A stretch of DNA of 25,995 bases from Candidatus Flexicrinis proximus. GTDB taxonomy: Bacteria > Chloroflexota > Anaerolineae > Aggregatilineales > Phototrophicaceae. The notes below the pieces were generated by a model, which ran no database searches, was not told the DNA's origin, and saw only the letters and a program-made list of their open reading frames with translations. Below are positions 1 to 7,427 of the stretch, one piece after another. Both the position numbers and the translations under genes were made by a program. The stretch covers positions 1 to 25,995 of the forward strand of contig JADJQF010000008.1 of the NCBI GenBank assembly GCA_016712885.1. The letters are read 5' to 3'. The stretch's first letter is position 1. Every line of letters starts with the position of its first letter.

Positions 1-490
1 GGTCGCATCTGGGCGTCGTGACGCACTGGCCATTGGTCTATGAAGGGCTGACGGCGCGCGCGAGAACCTGCTGCGCTTCTACGGTCGGTTGCGCGGCCTG
101 AACAGCGGCACAGGACCGGAGGGCGGATTGTGGCGGAACTGGATCGCGTCGGCCTCAAACGCCCAGGGCCGATGACGTGAACTCGCACCTTCAGCCGTGG
201 GATGCTGCAGCGCCTGAGCATCGCGCGTGCCGCCTTTCCACGAGCCGGACATCCACTGCTGCTGGATGAACCGTTCACCGACTGACCCGGCCGCGATCGC
301 GCTTTTTATCCCAGCTTCATCCGCGGATCGCGCTCCAGCCCGGACAGACGATCGTGATGACCACCCGCTGGCCGCGATCCCCGCGATCACGCTAATCGAC
401 CGCGTGATTGTCATCGCCAAAGGCGGGATCGCGTTCGATGCGCCGACGGCGGGACGCTCGCCGCTGACCGAAAACTATCCCGGTTTTAAA
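1..490 (+). pseudogene. ABC transporter ATP-binding protein, CcmA-like, 5'-truncated and frameshifted
   Basis: This is the C-terminal two thirds of an ABC ATPase; its start lies before the window. Conceptual reading across frames gives a Q-loop region ending THWPLVYEGLTARENL, followed by FYGRLRGL. It continues with a signature helix resembling SRGMLQRLSIARA (near 190-235), then a Walker B-like stretch around PDI-LLLDEPFTGLDPAA (245-290), and ends near ENYPGF. The LTARENL plus SRGM-QRLSIARA combination is typical of CcmA-type heme-exporter ATPases, but other single-domain ATPases of this superfamily share it. No single frame is open: I count at least four shifts in under 500 bases. No ccmB or ccmC is visible downstream; the strand switches and a repeat follows. 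Decay and poor sequence are both possible. The ABC ATPase call is firm; CcmA-like is only likely. Confidence 0.6.
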
Positions 491-492
491 GA

Positions 493-588
493 GTGTGGAG
501 ACACTCCACACCACCACCCCGAAAGGACTTACGCCCCTCGACCCCCTCATCTGCGGTGCTGGAGTGCAAACTCATGCCGGGGTTTAGG
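493..588. repeat. Dispersed hairpin-rich intergenic repeat, copy 1
   Basis: The copy begins with a perfect hairpin (GTGTGGAG at 493-500, loop ACA, CTCCACAC at 504-511). It is followed by the core GGACTTACGCCCCTCGACC (from 525), then GGAGTGCAAACTC with a GCAA loop, and a GGGGTTT tail. The core differs from copy 2 (3501-3526) at only a couple of positions. It sits between convergent genes, just after the ABC ATPase and just before the end of the DinB gene. Confidence 0.7.
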
Positions 589-618
589 TAAGATCTCGCT
601 AAAAATGCATCTCACGCG

Positions 619-1105
619 CTAAATGATGCGTTCGTGGTGGTTAAGCGGTGGCGCGAATACTCCAGCTGGCCGATGTGATACGCCTCATGCCAGATCATGA
701 ACTCGATGCGGTTCCAGCGTGACTGGCTCGGGTGGCCCCAACGATCGTCAGGAACTCTTGATCCACGGCCGGTAACGGCTTCCATGACCGCGGCTTTAAG
801 CTGGAGCAGGGCGCAAAGCTTTCAGCCAGCGGCATGGCGTCCGAAACCGTCGACGACGGGTGGCGAGTCCATTTCGTACCGCTTGATCCACTGCAGCGCC
901 ATAATCGACGGCTTGCCGAGCATCAGCGGCATCTCGTCGCGGCTTTTCGGCGATGTGGCCCAATACCCAGTTCATGCAGTTGCCCCGCTGGTCAGCTGGA
1001 GCAGCGCAGCTTCGTGGAAATGCCTTCGATGTTCCTGTCGATCACGTACTTGGCTGCGCCCGAAGCTGGCGAAACCAGCGTATTCTGCGCGTTCAAACCC
1101 GCCAT
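619..1105 (-). pseudogene. DinB family protein, frameshifted
   Basis: The gene reads on the minus strand from an ATG at 1105 (MAGLNAQNTLVSPASG) to a TAG at 619-621. The middle contains NCMNWVLGHIAEK and the C-terminus reads MIWHEAYHIGQLEYSRHR. The histidine in LGH and the HxxxH in HEAYH are the three metal ligands expected of the DinB/YfiT four-helix fold, and the total length (about 160 residues) fits the family. DinB proteins are metal-binding four-helix proteins, some of them thiol-dependent transferases; the substrate cannot be read here. At least two frameshifts interrupt the reading, around 950-1000 and 700-850. The gene is convergent with the ABC ATPase fragment on its left and follows the ABC exporter on the same strand. 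Confidence 0.65.
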
Positions 1106-1237
1106 CACGCCCTCCAAATAAACCGACAGGGAATATAGAACAAATCGCCAGCATCTGCGGGCACCTGCTGGCAGCAAATGATTTTGAGAAAACCCAACCT
1201 ATTTTATGGTTGACCGCTACCAGCCGTTGGCCGTCTG

Positions 1238-3134
1238 TCAGAAGCTGACGCAGCGCTTCGAGCGCTAATCACCAGCTTCGCGAGCTCCTGCGTGGAGGTC
1301 TTGCGGGTGCCGCCTTCCACGCGCGAAGCTGCGACGGTAGGCGTCAACTGGTCTGCATCAGGTCGTCATGGGTCCCCCTCCGCCGCGACGCGCCCGTTGC
1401 GCAGCCGACGATATGATCCCGCCCAGCGGATCTGGCTCAAGCGGTGGGTGATCAGGATAGTGGTGCGGCCCTGCGCGGCGGCATAGATTGCGCGCTGGAT
1501 TTTGTCTTCGGGAGGTCGCGCTGTCGATAAGCGCTTCGGTCCGAGTCATCGAGGATCCAGGATCGGCGGATTGGTCAGGAAGGCGCGCAGTCGCAAGCCG
1601 CTGACGCTAACCGCCGGAGAAAGGGAAGGATCACCCCGCGCTGGCCGATAATGGTCTCGTAGCTACTTTTCGAGGCTGCTGATGAAGGAACTCTGCGTGC
1701 GCCTGCGCCTTCTTCGCCGCCTCGATGATTTCTTCTATCGTTGCTGAGGATTTGGCCGGCGATATTTTCGGCGATTGTCCGGCTGTAGAAAAAATATCCT
1801 GCTCGATGATGCTGATCTGCGAACGGAGCGCCTGCGAATTCCAGTCGCGGACATCCACGCCATCGACCAGGATGCGGTAAACGCTGATGTGTCGTAAATC
1901 CGGTTAATCAGCTTGGTCACGGTCCGATTTTCCCGCGCCGGTCCCGCCAATGACCGCCACCGTATGTCGCCCGGCTTTTGCCGTGAAGGAGATATCGTGC
2001 AGGATCGCCTTGTCGTCCCCGTAGCCGAAATCGACGTGCTCGACCGTCAGATCGCCCTTGATGCGGGCCGTATGTCCCGGACTCGTTGCGGTCGAGGTCG
2101 GTTTCCGGTGTTGATGATGCTCAGGGGATGCGCTGCGCTGGCATAGCCGAGCGCGAGGCGGAAGACCAGGCTGTTGAGCGACGTGAACACCGGAAAGCCG
2201 AACAACCCGATCAACCCGTTAGTAGGCGACGATTCGCCGATGTCGATCGGCGGAGTTGAAAGAGATAGATGGAGTGGACGAGACCGAGCACGATCGCCAG
2301 CGGCAACGGCAGGTTGGAGAGATACTGGGCTTCAATGCTGCCCTGCTTGACGAAGGCGGCTTTGACATCATCAACCAGCGCGTCGAAACGTTCTGCTTCG
2401 CGGTGTCCTGGTTGACGCGCCTTGATGACAAGCTGCAGGCCATCCAACGATTCCGCCAACCGCGCGTTCTGATGACCAGAAGTTGGCGCGCACCTGCTGC
2501 GCGATGGGGATGGAAACCGTTTGACGAACCGGTGCTGCACCCAGGTATGGACCGCCACGAACAGCAGTGGGGTAAACAGGAGTGCCCCGGGTGAATGGTC
2601 GGGGAGACCAGCAGCTTGCAGGAACGAAAACATGCTGCTGCCGACCAGCAGGTTCATGCCGGGATGCGAGCATGTTGGATCTCCCGCACGTCGTTGGTCA
2701 CGCGGGCCATGATTTCGCCGCAGGGAAGCCCGTCGTGGAAGGTCATGCTCTTGCCCAGCGGACTTCACTGCCCGCTCGCCGCCCGGACGCATCACGCTCA
2801 AGGCGCTGGCTGAAGGTTTCCGCAGAACCGTTACGCATAAGCTGGAGGACGCTGCGGATCAACAGACTGAAGACGATCCCCAGCGAGTAGCTGAAGATGG
2901 TGGTCATCACCGCCTGCCCGGAGTCGACGTTAAGCGCGTTGAAGAGACAGGAATAGCCAGTGTAGTACGGGATCAGGGGTCGCCAGCGCCGCGCATTACC
3001 AAAAACACCCGACCAGCATAGCCAGCAGCAACCAGGGCTGACGCTTTACGTGGCTCCAGAGGAAGCGCGCAGGCGAGCGGTGGTCCGTGCTGTACGCGGT
3101 TTGCAGTAACAAATTCTGCAGACATGTCCTCATG
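1238..3134 (-). pseudogene. ABC exporter, fused permease and ATPase (MsbA/MdlB type), heavily frameshifted
   Basis: Minus-strand conceptual reading starts near 3134. RFLWSHVKRQPWLLLAML (about 3020-3080) is the usual first membrane segment of a half-transporter. It continues through SLGIVFSLLIRSVLQL and ETFSQRLERDA. The ATPase domain has a Walker A, VAVIGGTGAGKS (about 1930-1965), followed by TVTKLINRIYD and a segment reading VDVRDWNSQALRSQISIIEQD. The signature and D-loop region follows (SGG-RQRLA near 1610, then ILDDSxSSVDTATE near 1530). The H-loop is ILITHRLSQIRWA (about 1440). Family length of about 600 residues fits the span. More than eight frame changes are needed, so no product can be made as written. 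A homodimeric or heterodimeric lipid or drug exporter is the expected role. No second half-transporter was recognised beside it. Confidence 0.7.
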
Positions 3135-3469
3135 GGGGGATTGTGGGACGGAACAGGTGCGCTTTTTATGGTACATCACCGTCAGCGACCAAGACAGTCC
3201 ATTCGAAAATGTTCAGGTGTCAGGGCCTCGCTGGAAGCTTTCACCCCCGGTCCTGTGCCGTTCATCGTGTTGGGAGATAGCCCTAGCGGTAGTGCGTGTC
3301 CTCAGGAACGTCCGTGCCGTTGATGTCGCTGTGCTGGTCACCCCACCGCCGTGTATAGCCACTCCCCAGCGAGCCAGCAGAACCTGACCAATCGTCATCG
3401 GATCGTTGAGCCCGCGATCCACTAGGATGAAGTCCATAGCCCGCTCCTCAAGGATGATATGCATTTGGT
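3135..3469. other. Unassigned stretch, no recognisable gene
   Basis: Between the ABC exporter start and repeat copy 2 there is a minus-strand open stretch that begins MHIILEERAMDFILVDRGL (from 3464). It continues NDPMTIGQVLLARWG and then loses sense. In other frames it shows WGDQHSDINGTDVPEDTHYR and NIFEWTVLVADGDV. These fragments look protein-like and lie in order on the minus strand. This suggests one frameshifted small gene of about 110 residues just upstream of the exporter, but I cannot name a family. Nothing is visible on the plus strand. Confidence 0.3.
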
Positions 3470-3574
3470 CTGTGGAGGCGCCGCTTCCACACCTCTGGGA
3501 GGACTTGCGCCCCTCGACCCCTCATCCCGCAGAATGCCGGAGTGCAACCCCTGGCAGGGCTGGGTGGAAACCCT
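3470..3574. repeat. Dispersed hairpin-rich intergenic repeat, copy 2
   Basis: The copy starts with an imperfect hairpin (TGTGGAGGCGCCGCTTCCACA). It is followed by the core GGACTTGCGCCCCTCGACCC (3501-3520), then CCGGAGTGCAACCCCTGGCA and a tail ending GGTGGAAACCC. Order and spacing match copy 1, and the tail matches copy 3 in the element at 23726-23902. Confidence 0.7.
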
Positions 3575-3628
3575 ATCGGAAGTGTGAATGGCGCGGCGGT
3601 GAATGCCTAATTGATTACCTTGCGTGAC

Positions 3629-4230
3629 TCAGGTTTCCGTTTGTTCTTCGAAATCGACTTTTTCGTAGGTATCGGCCAGCGCCAGGTGCAGCCAACTGAT
3701 GCCAGGGTGACGGTCGCGTCCAGGCCGGAGGCGGCGCTGAGAAGCATCCCCGCCCGGCTGGCGGGTGAAGCGCTCGATATTGGCGCTATCCTGCGAGATC
3801 AGCACATATTCCTGCAGCGTTTCGAGCGTGCGGTAATGCTGGAACTTCTTGCCTCGGTCGTAGCTCTCCGTTGACTTCGACAGCACTTCGATAATGAGGG
3901 GTCGAGTTGGTGACGGTATCATTTCGCTTGTCGAGAAAGCGCGGTTCACCGCAGATAACGATTACGTCAGGGTAGGTAAATAGGGCCTGGCCCGCGCACC
4001 TGAATTCGCAGGTCGTTCGAATGAACCGTGCAAGGTTTTTACGAAGTTGTGAGGAAAGCTCACGGGAAGTATTAACTGCAATGACCGTGTGCGTGAAACT
4101 TGCCCCGACATATCGAAGACTTCGCCGCGATAAAATTCATTACTTCGTCTCGCTGGCGCGTTCGAATTCGGTAGCTTTCCGGTGTCAAATCTGCTTCCAG
4201 GGTTGGGCTGACCGCCCGCCCCCGTTTTGG
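3629..4230 (-). pseudogene. Uma2 family protein (DUF820, PD-(D/E)XK-like nuclease fold), frameshifted
   Basis: Conceptual reading on the minus strand gives, in order: NEFYRGEVFDMSG (about 4150), AVNTSRELSSQLRKNL (about 4080), LFTYPDVIVICGEPRF (about 3970), LIIEVLSKSTESYDRGKK (about 3870), LQEYVLISQDSANIERF (about 3810), and a C-terminus ending YEKVDFEEQTET (3629). The YPDVxVxCGEP and PLIIEVLSxSTExYDRGxK blocks are diagnostic of Uma2 proteins, which cyanobacteria and Chloroflexota carry in many copies. The D in YPDV and the E and K positions in IEVLS and YDRGKK correspond to the nuclease-like site; a cellular role is not established for the family. About four frameshifts occur. The start is not certain but lies just before 4230. 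A strong minus-strand terminator separates it from the Mrr-type gene upstream. Confidence 0.75.
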
Positions 4231-4238
4231 ATAGTGTT

Positions 4239-4281
4239 AAAAAAAAAAAGAGCCGGGGTGCCCGAATCTCTTCGGGTACCC
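4239..4281 (-). terminator. Rho-independent terminator
   Basis: Read on the minus strand, GGGT-A-CCCGAA, loop GAGA, TTCGGG-C-ACCC (4281-4256) forms a stem of ten pairs with one mismatch. It is followed by CGGCTC and an 11-base T run (4249-4239). It lies downstream of the Mrr-type gene and just upstream of the Uma2 gene. Confidence 0.8.
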
Positions 4282-4330
4282 TAAAGGTATTATTTGCCCG
4301 CAAATCTGGTTCTAGCGGCCGCGCATACGC
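4239..4330 (-). repeat. Direct repeat A: copy of the oppC 3' end plus terminator
   Basis: The outer 18 bases TAGCGGCCGCGCATACGC (4313-4330) are identical to 5261-5278, where they encode the last codons and stop of the OppC-like permease. In copy A the minus strand likewise reads Arg-Met-Arg-Gly-Arg-stop, but the reading is closed a few codons upstream. Identity fades through the next dozen bases (AATCTGGTTC against AATCTAGTTT). Both copies end at an A run read as a terminator T tract on the minus strand. Confidence 0.6.
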
Positions 4331-4350
4331 CCCCGAGAACATGCCGGTTT

Positions 4351-5026
4351 TTAATCCAAGGTCTGACCGAACGCTTTCCCCACAGCCCCTCGACCGCACT
4401 TTACAGCCCGGCGCCGACAACTGACGCCAAGTTCTTCCGCCTCGGTTTTCGCCGCCTTGGAAAACCGCGCTGTCGTGACCAGATAGGCGATCTGCACGGC
4501 TCGTTTCGCCTTTACGGCTGCAAGTTCGCGGATATGCGAAGGAGCGAGGGACGTGCGTTCATCGTATTGCTTGCACTGTACGATACCCACGAGGGTCTTT
4601 TCACTGCGAATTTCGATATCGACTCCTCCGTCGCCTCGGCCGCCGGTGACAACAACTTCATGCCGGGTAAGCTGGCGTATGACCGCTGCGACATCCCGCT
4701 CAAACTGACCCGCGGATTGCGCCCCCCCGCGGGCCGCGCGTCGGGCCCTCCCCCCCGGCGCAGTTCGCCCCGCCGCCTGCCCCTACTCCCCCTTATCTCT
4801 TTAACTCCCCATGCCGCCCTATCGATGCCGTGATAGCGCCCCAAGACAGGAGAAAAATAAGGAATCCGATTGCCAGACCCAGGAAAGAGCCGACAGCGGG
4901 CCTGAGTTCTGGTAATAGGTAAGGCAATCCAAATTGGTAGCAGAACCAGATCACAGCCGCAGAGAGTCCGCCGACCTGGGACATATTCATCGCACTGTTT
5001 TTCGGGGCGTATTGCTCTGACTCCAT
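4351..5026 (-). pseudogene. Membrane-anchored Mrr-type restriction endonuclease domain protein, frameshifted
   Basis: The N-terminal part (from ATG 5026) is open: a short polar head, then two hydrophobic helices (SAAVIWFCYQFGLPYLL and FLGLAIGFLIFLLSWGAI). A Gly/Pro-rich linker in long G runs (4700-4800) contains at least one frameshift. The C-terminal part reads QFERDVAAVIRQL, VVVTGGRGDGGVDIEI, VGIVQCKQYDE, LAAVKAKRAVQIAYLVTT and FSKAAKTEAEELGV. GGVDIE and QCK are the D and QxK catalytic residues of the Mrr_cat (PF04471) nuclease fold. Such proteins are thought to cut modified or foreign DNA; the membrane anchor suggests action at the envelope. The frame after EELGV is unclear, so the C-terminal end is approximate. 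The gene lies between two direct repeats (4239-4330 and 5195-5278). Confidence 0.7.
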
Positions 5027-5194
5027 CCGGCTTTACGGTAATCAGGATCGAGACCACTGCGTCGACGGCGACCCATCGCCTCAGCGATATTAAGAACAAT
5101 AGTGTTATATTACACTTCTTCGCCGAGATTTTGAAGTCTCTTGTAGATTCGCGGACTGCATACATCGCGGTGTTGCGATCCCTCAGGGGGAAAT

Positions 5195-5278
5195 AAAAAA
5201 AGCCCGGGGAGCCTGACTCTTCGTGTGCGTATCGTTTCTTGCGGTCAGCCAATCTAGTTTTAGCGGCCGCGCATACGC
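5195..5278 (-). repeat. Direct repeat B: oppC 3' end plus terminator-like T tract
   Basis: This is the native context of the repeat: the last codons and TAA stop of the OppC-like gene (5260-5278). About 60 bases follow, ending in GCTC-CCC-GGGC and a T run on the minus strand (5210-5195). The hairpin is weaker than in copy A. The 168 bases on the far side (5027-5194) hold no gene I can recognise. Confidence 0.55.
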
Positions 5279-6294
5279 GGGTCAAGGGCGTCGCGCAGGC
5301 CGTCACCGAGGAAGTTGAACGCAAACATAAATAGGAAGAGTGCGACCGCCGGGAAAATCGCCTGGCTGGGATAGCTGGCGAGCTGTTCGGCGCCAGCGCT
5401 GATCATGCTGCCCCAACTGGGGGTCGGCGGGTTGACGCCAAGGCCGATAAAGCTGAGAAAGGCTTCGGTCGAAATATAGACCGGGATAGCCAGCGTCTCG
5501 GCAACGATGATCGAGCCGAGGATGTTGGGCGGCACGTGGCGCAGCATGATGCCGCCGTTCTTGACGCCGAGCGCCTTGGCCGCTACCACGTACTCCTGCT
5601 CACGGATTGAAAGCACCTGGCCGCGGGTCAGGCGGGCCATGCCCGTCCAGTTGGTTACGCCGATGCCGACGAAGATAAAGAACATCCCGCCGGTACTGGC
5701 ATCAAAGCGGTTGAGCGAATGGGCGAAGGTGCCTTCTTCCAGCGTTCCGGTCGAAGGTCGGAAGAACGCCATCAGCAGGATGATGAACAAGAGGGTCGGG
5801 AAGGCATAAACCACATCGGTGATACGCATGATCATGTTGTCGACACGACCGCCAATGTAACCCGAAATCAGGCCGAGCGTCACGCCGACGGTCAGCGCGA
5901 CCAGCGGGCCGATCATGGCGACCATCAGCGAGACGCGCGACCCGTAAAGGATGCGGCTGAGCAGATCGCGCCCGAGCTTGTCGGTTCCCAGCGGGAAATT
6001 CTCGTTGATCTTGACGTAGCCGCGCTCCTGGCCCACCGGGATCATGCTGGGAAAACAGCCGATACCCAGGCCGGGGACTGGTTCGCATTGGTCAGCGAGG
6101 TCTTGTCGCGCTATAGGGGGCAACGAAATCGGCGAACAGGGCGATCAACACGAAGAGGATGATGATGATGATGCCCAGTACCGCCATGCGGTTACTCAAC
6201 AGGCGCTGAGCGAATTCTGCCACAAGCTTTCGCCTTTGACACGTTCGCTAAGGCGGATCACATCGCGCTGAGGGGATTGAGTCGAGCTTGCCAT
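5260..6294 (-). CDS. Peptide/nickel ABC importer permease, OppC/DppC-like, N-terminus frameshifted
   Basis: This is the second inner-membrane permease of a family-5 peptide importer. The C-terminal 270 residues are open and typical: PLGTDKLGRDLLSRILYGSR at the start of the BPD_transp_1 domain, then ITDVVYAFPTLLFIILL. The EAA-type loop EYVVAAKALGVKNGGIMLRHVPPN contacts the ATPase. The end reads NFLGDGLRDALDPRMRGR. The start is ATG 6294 (MASSTQSPQRDVIRL) with AGAGGA in front, 14 bases after the oppB stop, which indicates translational coupling. Between residues 26 and about 75 the frame shifts at least twice (near 6215 and 6100). The expected first helix RMAVLGIIIIILFVLIALFA is there in another frame. 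No oppD or oppF ATPase gene follows; the next gene is the Mrr-type nuclease. Confidence 0.85.
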
Positions 6295-6308
6295 CGGGTC
6301 GCGTCCTC

Positions 6309-7325
6309 TTAGTCGTAGCGAATACGCGGATCGAGTACCGCGTAAGTAATGTCGACCAGCAAATTGCCCACCACCACGAACGCCGCGAACACCAGCACGG
6401 TTCCCATGATCAGAGGGTAATCGCGGTTGCCGATGGAGGTCACAAACGAGCGGCCCAGTCCGGGGATGCCGAAGACCGTTTCGACGACGAAAGTGCCTGT
6501 CAGCAGGGCAGCGGCCAGCGGGCCGATGATGGTAACGACGGGGATGAGCGAATTCTTGAGCGCATGGAAGCCAATCACGACACGCTCGCTCAACCCTTTG
6601 GCGCGGGCTGTGCGGATGTAATCTTCGCCCAGGACCTGCAGCAGGCTGGCGCGCGTCAGGCGGGCGATCAGCGCCGATTGGATGAAGCCGAGTGCAAACG
6701 CGGGCAGGACGATATGGCTGAGTTCGCCCCAGCCGTTAGGCGGCAGCCACTTGAGCTGTACGGCGAAAATATACTTAAGCAGCGGAGCCGAAATAATGGA
6801 GGGAATGCTCACGCCGGTGATGGCAATCGCCATGCTGGCATAATCGATGGCGGTGTTCTGGCGGAGCGCCGCAACCGTGCCGACCGGAATACCGATGAAC
6901 AGCGCGACCGCCAGCGCAGCCAGTCCCAGCTGGAACGAGACGGGCAGCTTGTCTTCAATCATTGAGGTCACGGTCTGGTTGGGGGAGTTCAGCGACGGGC
7001 CGAAATTGACCCAGCGCAGCGCGACCTTTTCGCCAAGAATTGGCGTCTCGATATTCACTAAGTAGTCTTCAGCCTGGGACTGACGCCATTCCGGGCCGGT
7101 AAAGCGCGGCAGAATCAGGCCGGTCATATAGTTCAGGTACTGCACCACGAGCGGATCGTCGAGGTTATAGCGCGCTTCAAGGTTGCGGATCACCGCTTCG
7201 GGGATGCCGCGTTCGGTATTGAACGGGCCGCCGGGGACAAGGCGCATCAACAGGAAGGTCACGACCGAGATGGCGAACATCACCACCAGCATCCACAATA
7301 CGCGACGGACGATGTACTGTCCCAT
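6309..7325 (-). CDS. Peptide/nickel ABC importer permease, OppB/DppB-like
   Basis: Intact 338-residue permease with the usual N-terminus (MGQYIVRRVLWMLVVMFAIS), then VTFLLMRLVPGGPF. Six membrane segments are visible. The EAA loop DYIRTARAKGLSERVVIGFH (about residue 235) couples to the ATPase, and the C-terminus is DITYAVLDPRIRYD. An insertion between helices 1 and 2 (about residues 60-115, with PRFTGPEWRQSQAEDYLVN) is long but common in actinobacterial and Chloroflexota family members. The ATG at 7325 has AAGGA eight bases upstream. It is the middle gene of binding protein - oppB - oppC. Substrate is probably oligopeptide, but family-5 systems also carry nickel, sugars and opines. Confidence 0.92.
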   Translation of the reverse strand: MGQYIVRRVLWMLVVMFAISVVTFLLMRLVPGGPFNTERGIPEAVIRNLEARYNLDDPLVVQYLNYMTGLILPRFTGPEWRQSQAEDYLVNIETPILGEKVALRWVNFGPSLNSPNQTVTSMIEDKLPVSFQLGLAALAVALFIGIPVGTVAALRQNTAIDYASMAIAITGVSIPSIISAPLLKYIFAVQLKWLPPNGWGELSHIVLPAFALGFIQSALIARLTRASLLQVLGEDYIRTARAKGLSERVVIGFHALKNSLIPVVTIIGPLAAALLTGTFVVETVFGIPGLGRSFVTSIGNRDYPLIMGTVLVFAAFVVVGNLLVDITYAVLDPRIRYD

Positions 7326-7362
7326 AGCAGTTTTCCTTAGGCTCAGGGGGGTCTAGAAGAAA

Positions 7363-7414
7363 CCCCTCGCCTCAGCCCGCGTCCAAGAAGGGCGGGGGCT
7401 GAGGCAGTGAGGGG
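7363..7414 (-). terminator. Large intercistronic hairpin between binding protein and oppB
   Basis: On the minus strand CCCCTC-ACT-GCCTCAGCCCCCGC pairs with GCGGGCTGAGGC-GAGGGG over about 20 pairs, followed by TTTCTTCT. It starts 13 bases after the binding-protein stop. Because oppB follows on the same strand, it probably acts as a partial terminator or an RNA-stabilising 3' end that keeps the binding protein in excess over the permeases. Confidence 0.7.
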
Positions 7415-7427
7415 CGACGTGCGGCAA

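Noticed and set aside
1..5026. Decayed prophage or toxin-antitoxin remnant
   Set aside because: Every fragment that can be read belongs to ordinary chromosomal families (ABC transporters, DinB, Uma2, Mrr-type). No integrase, phage structural or toxin motif was seen.
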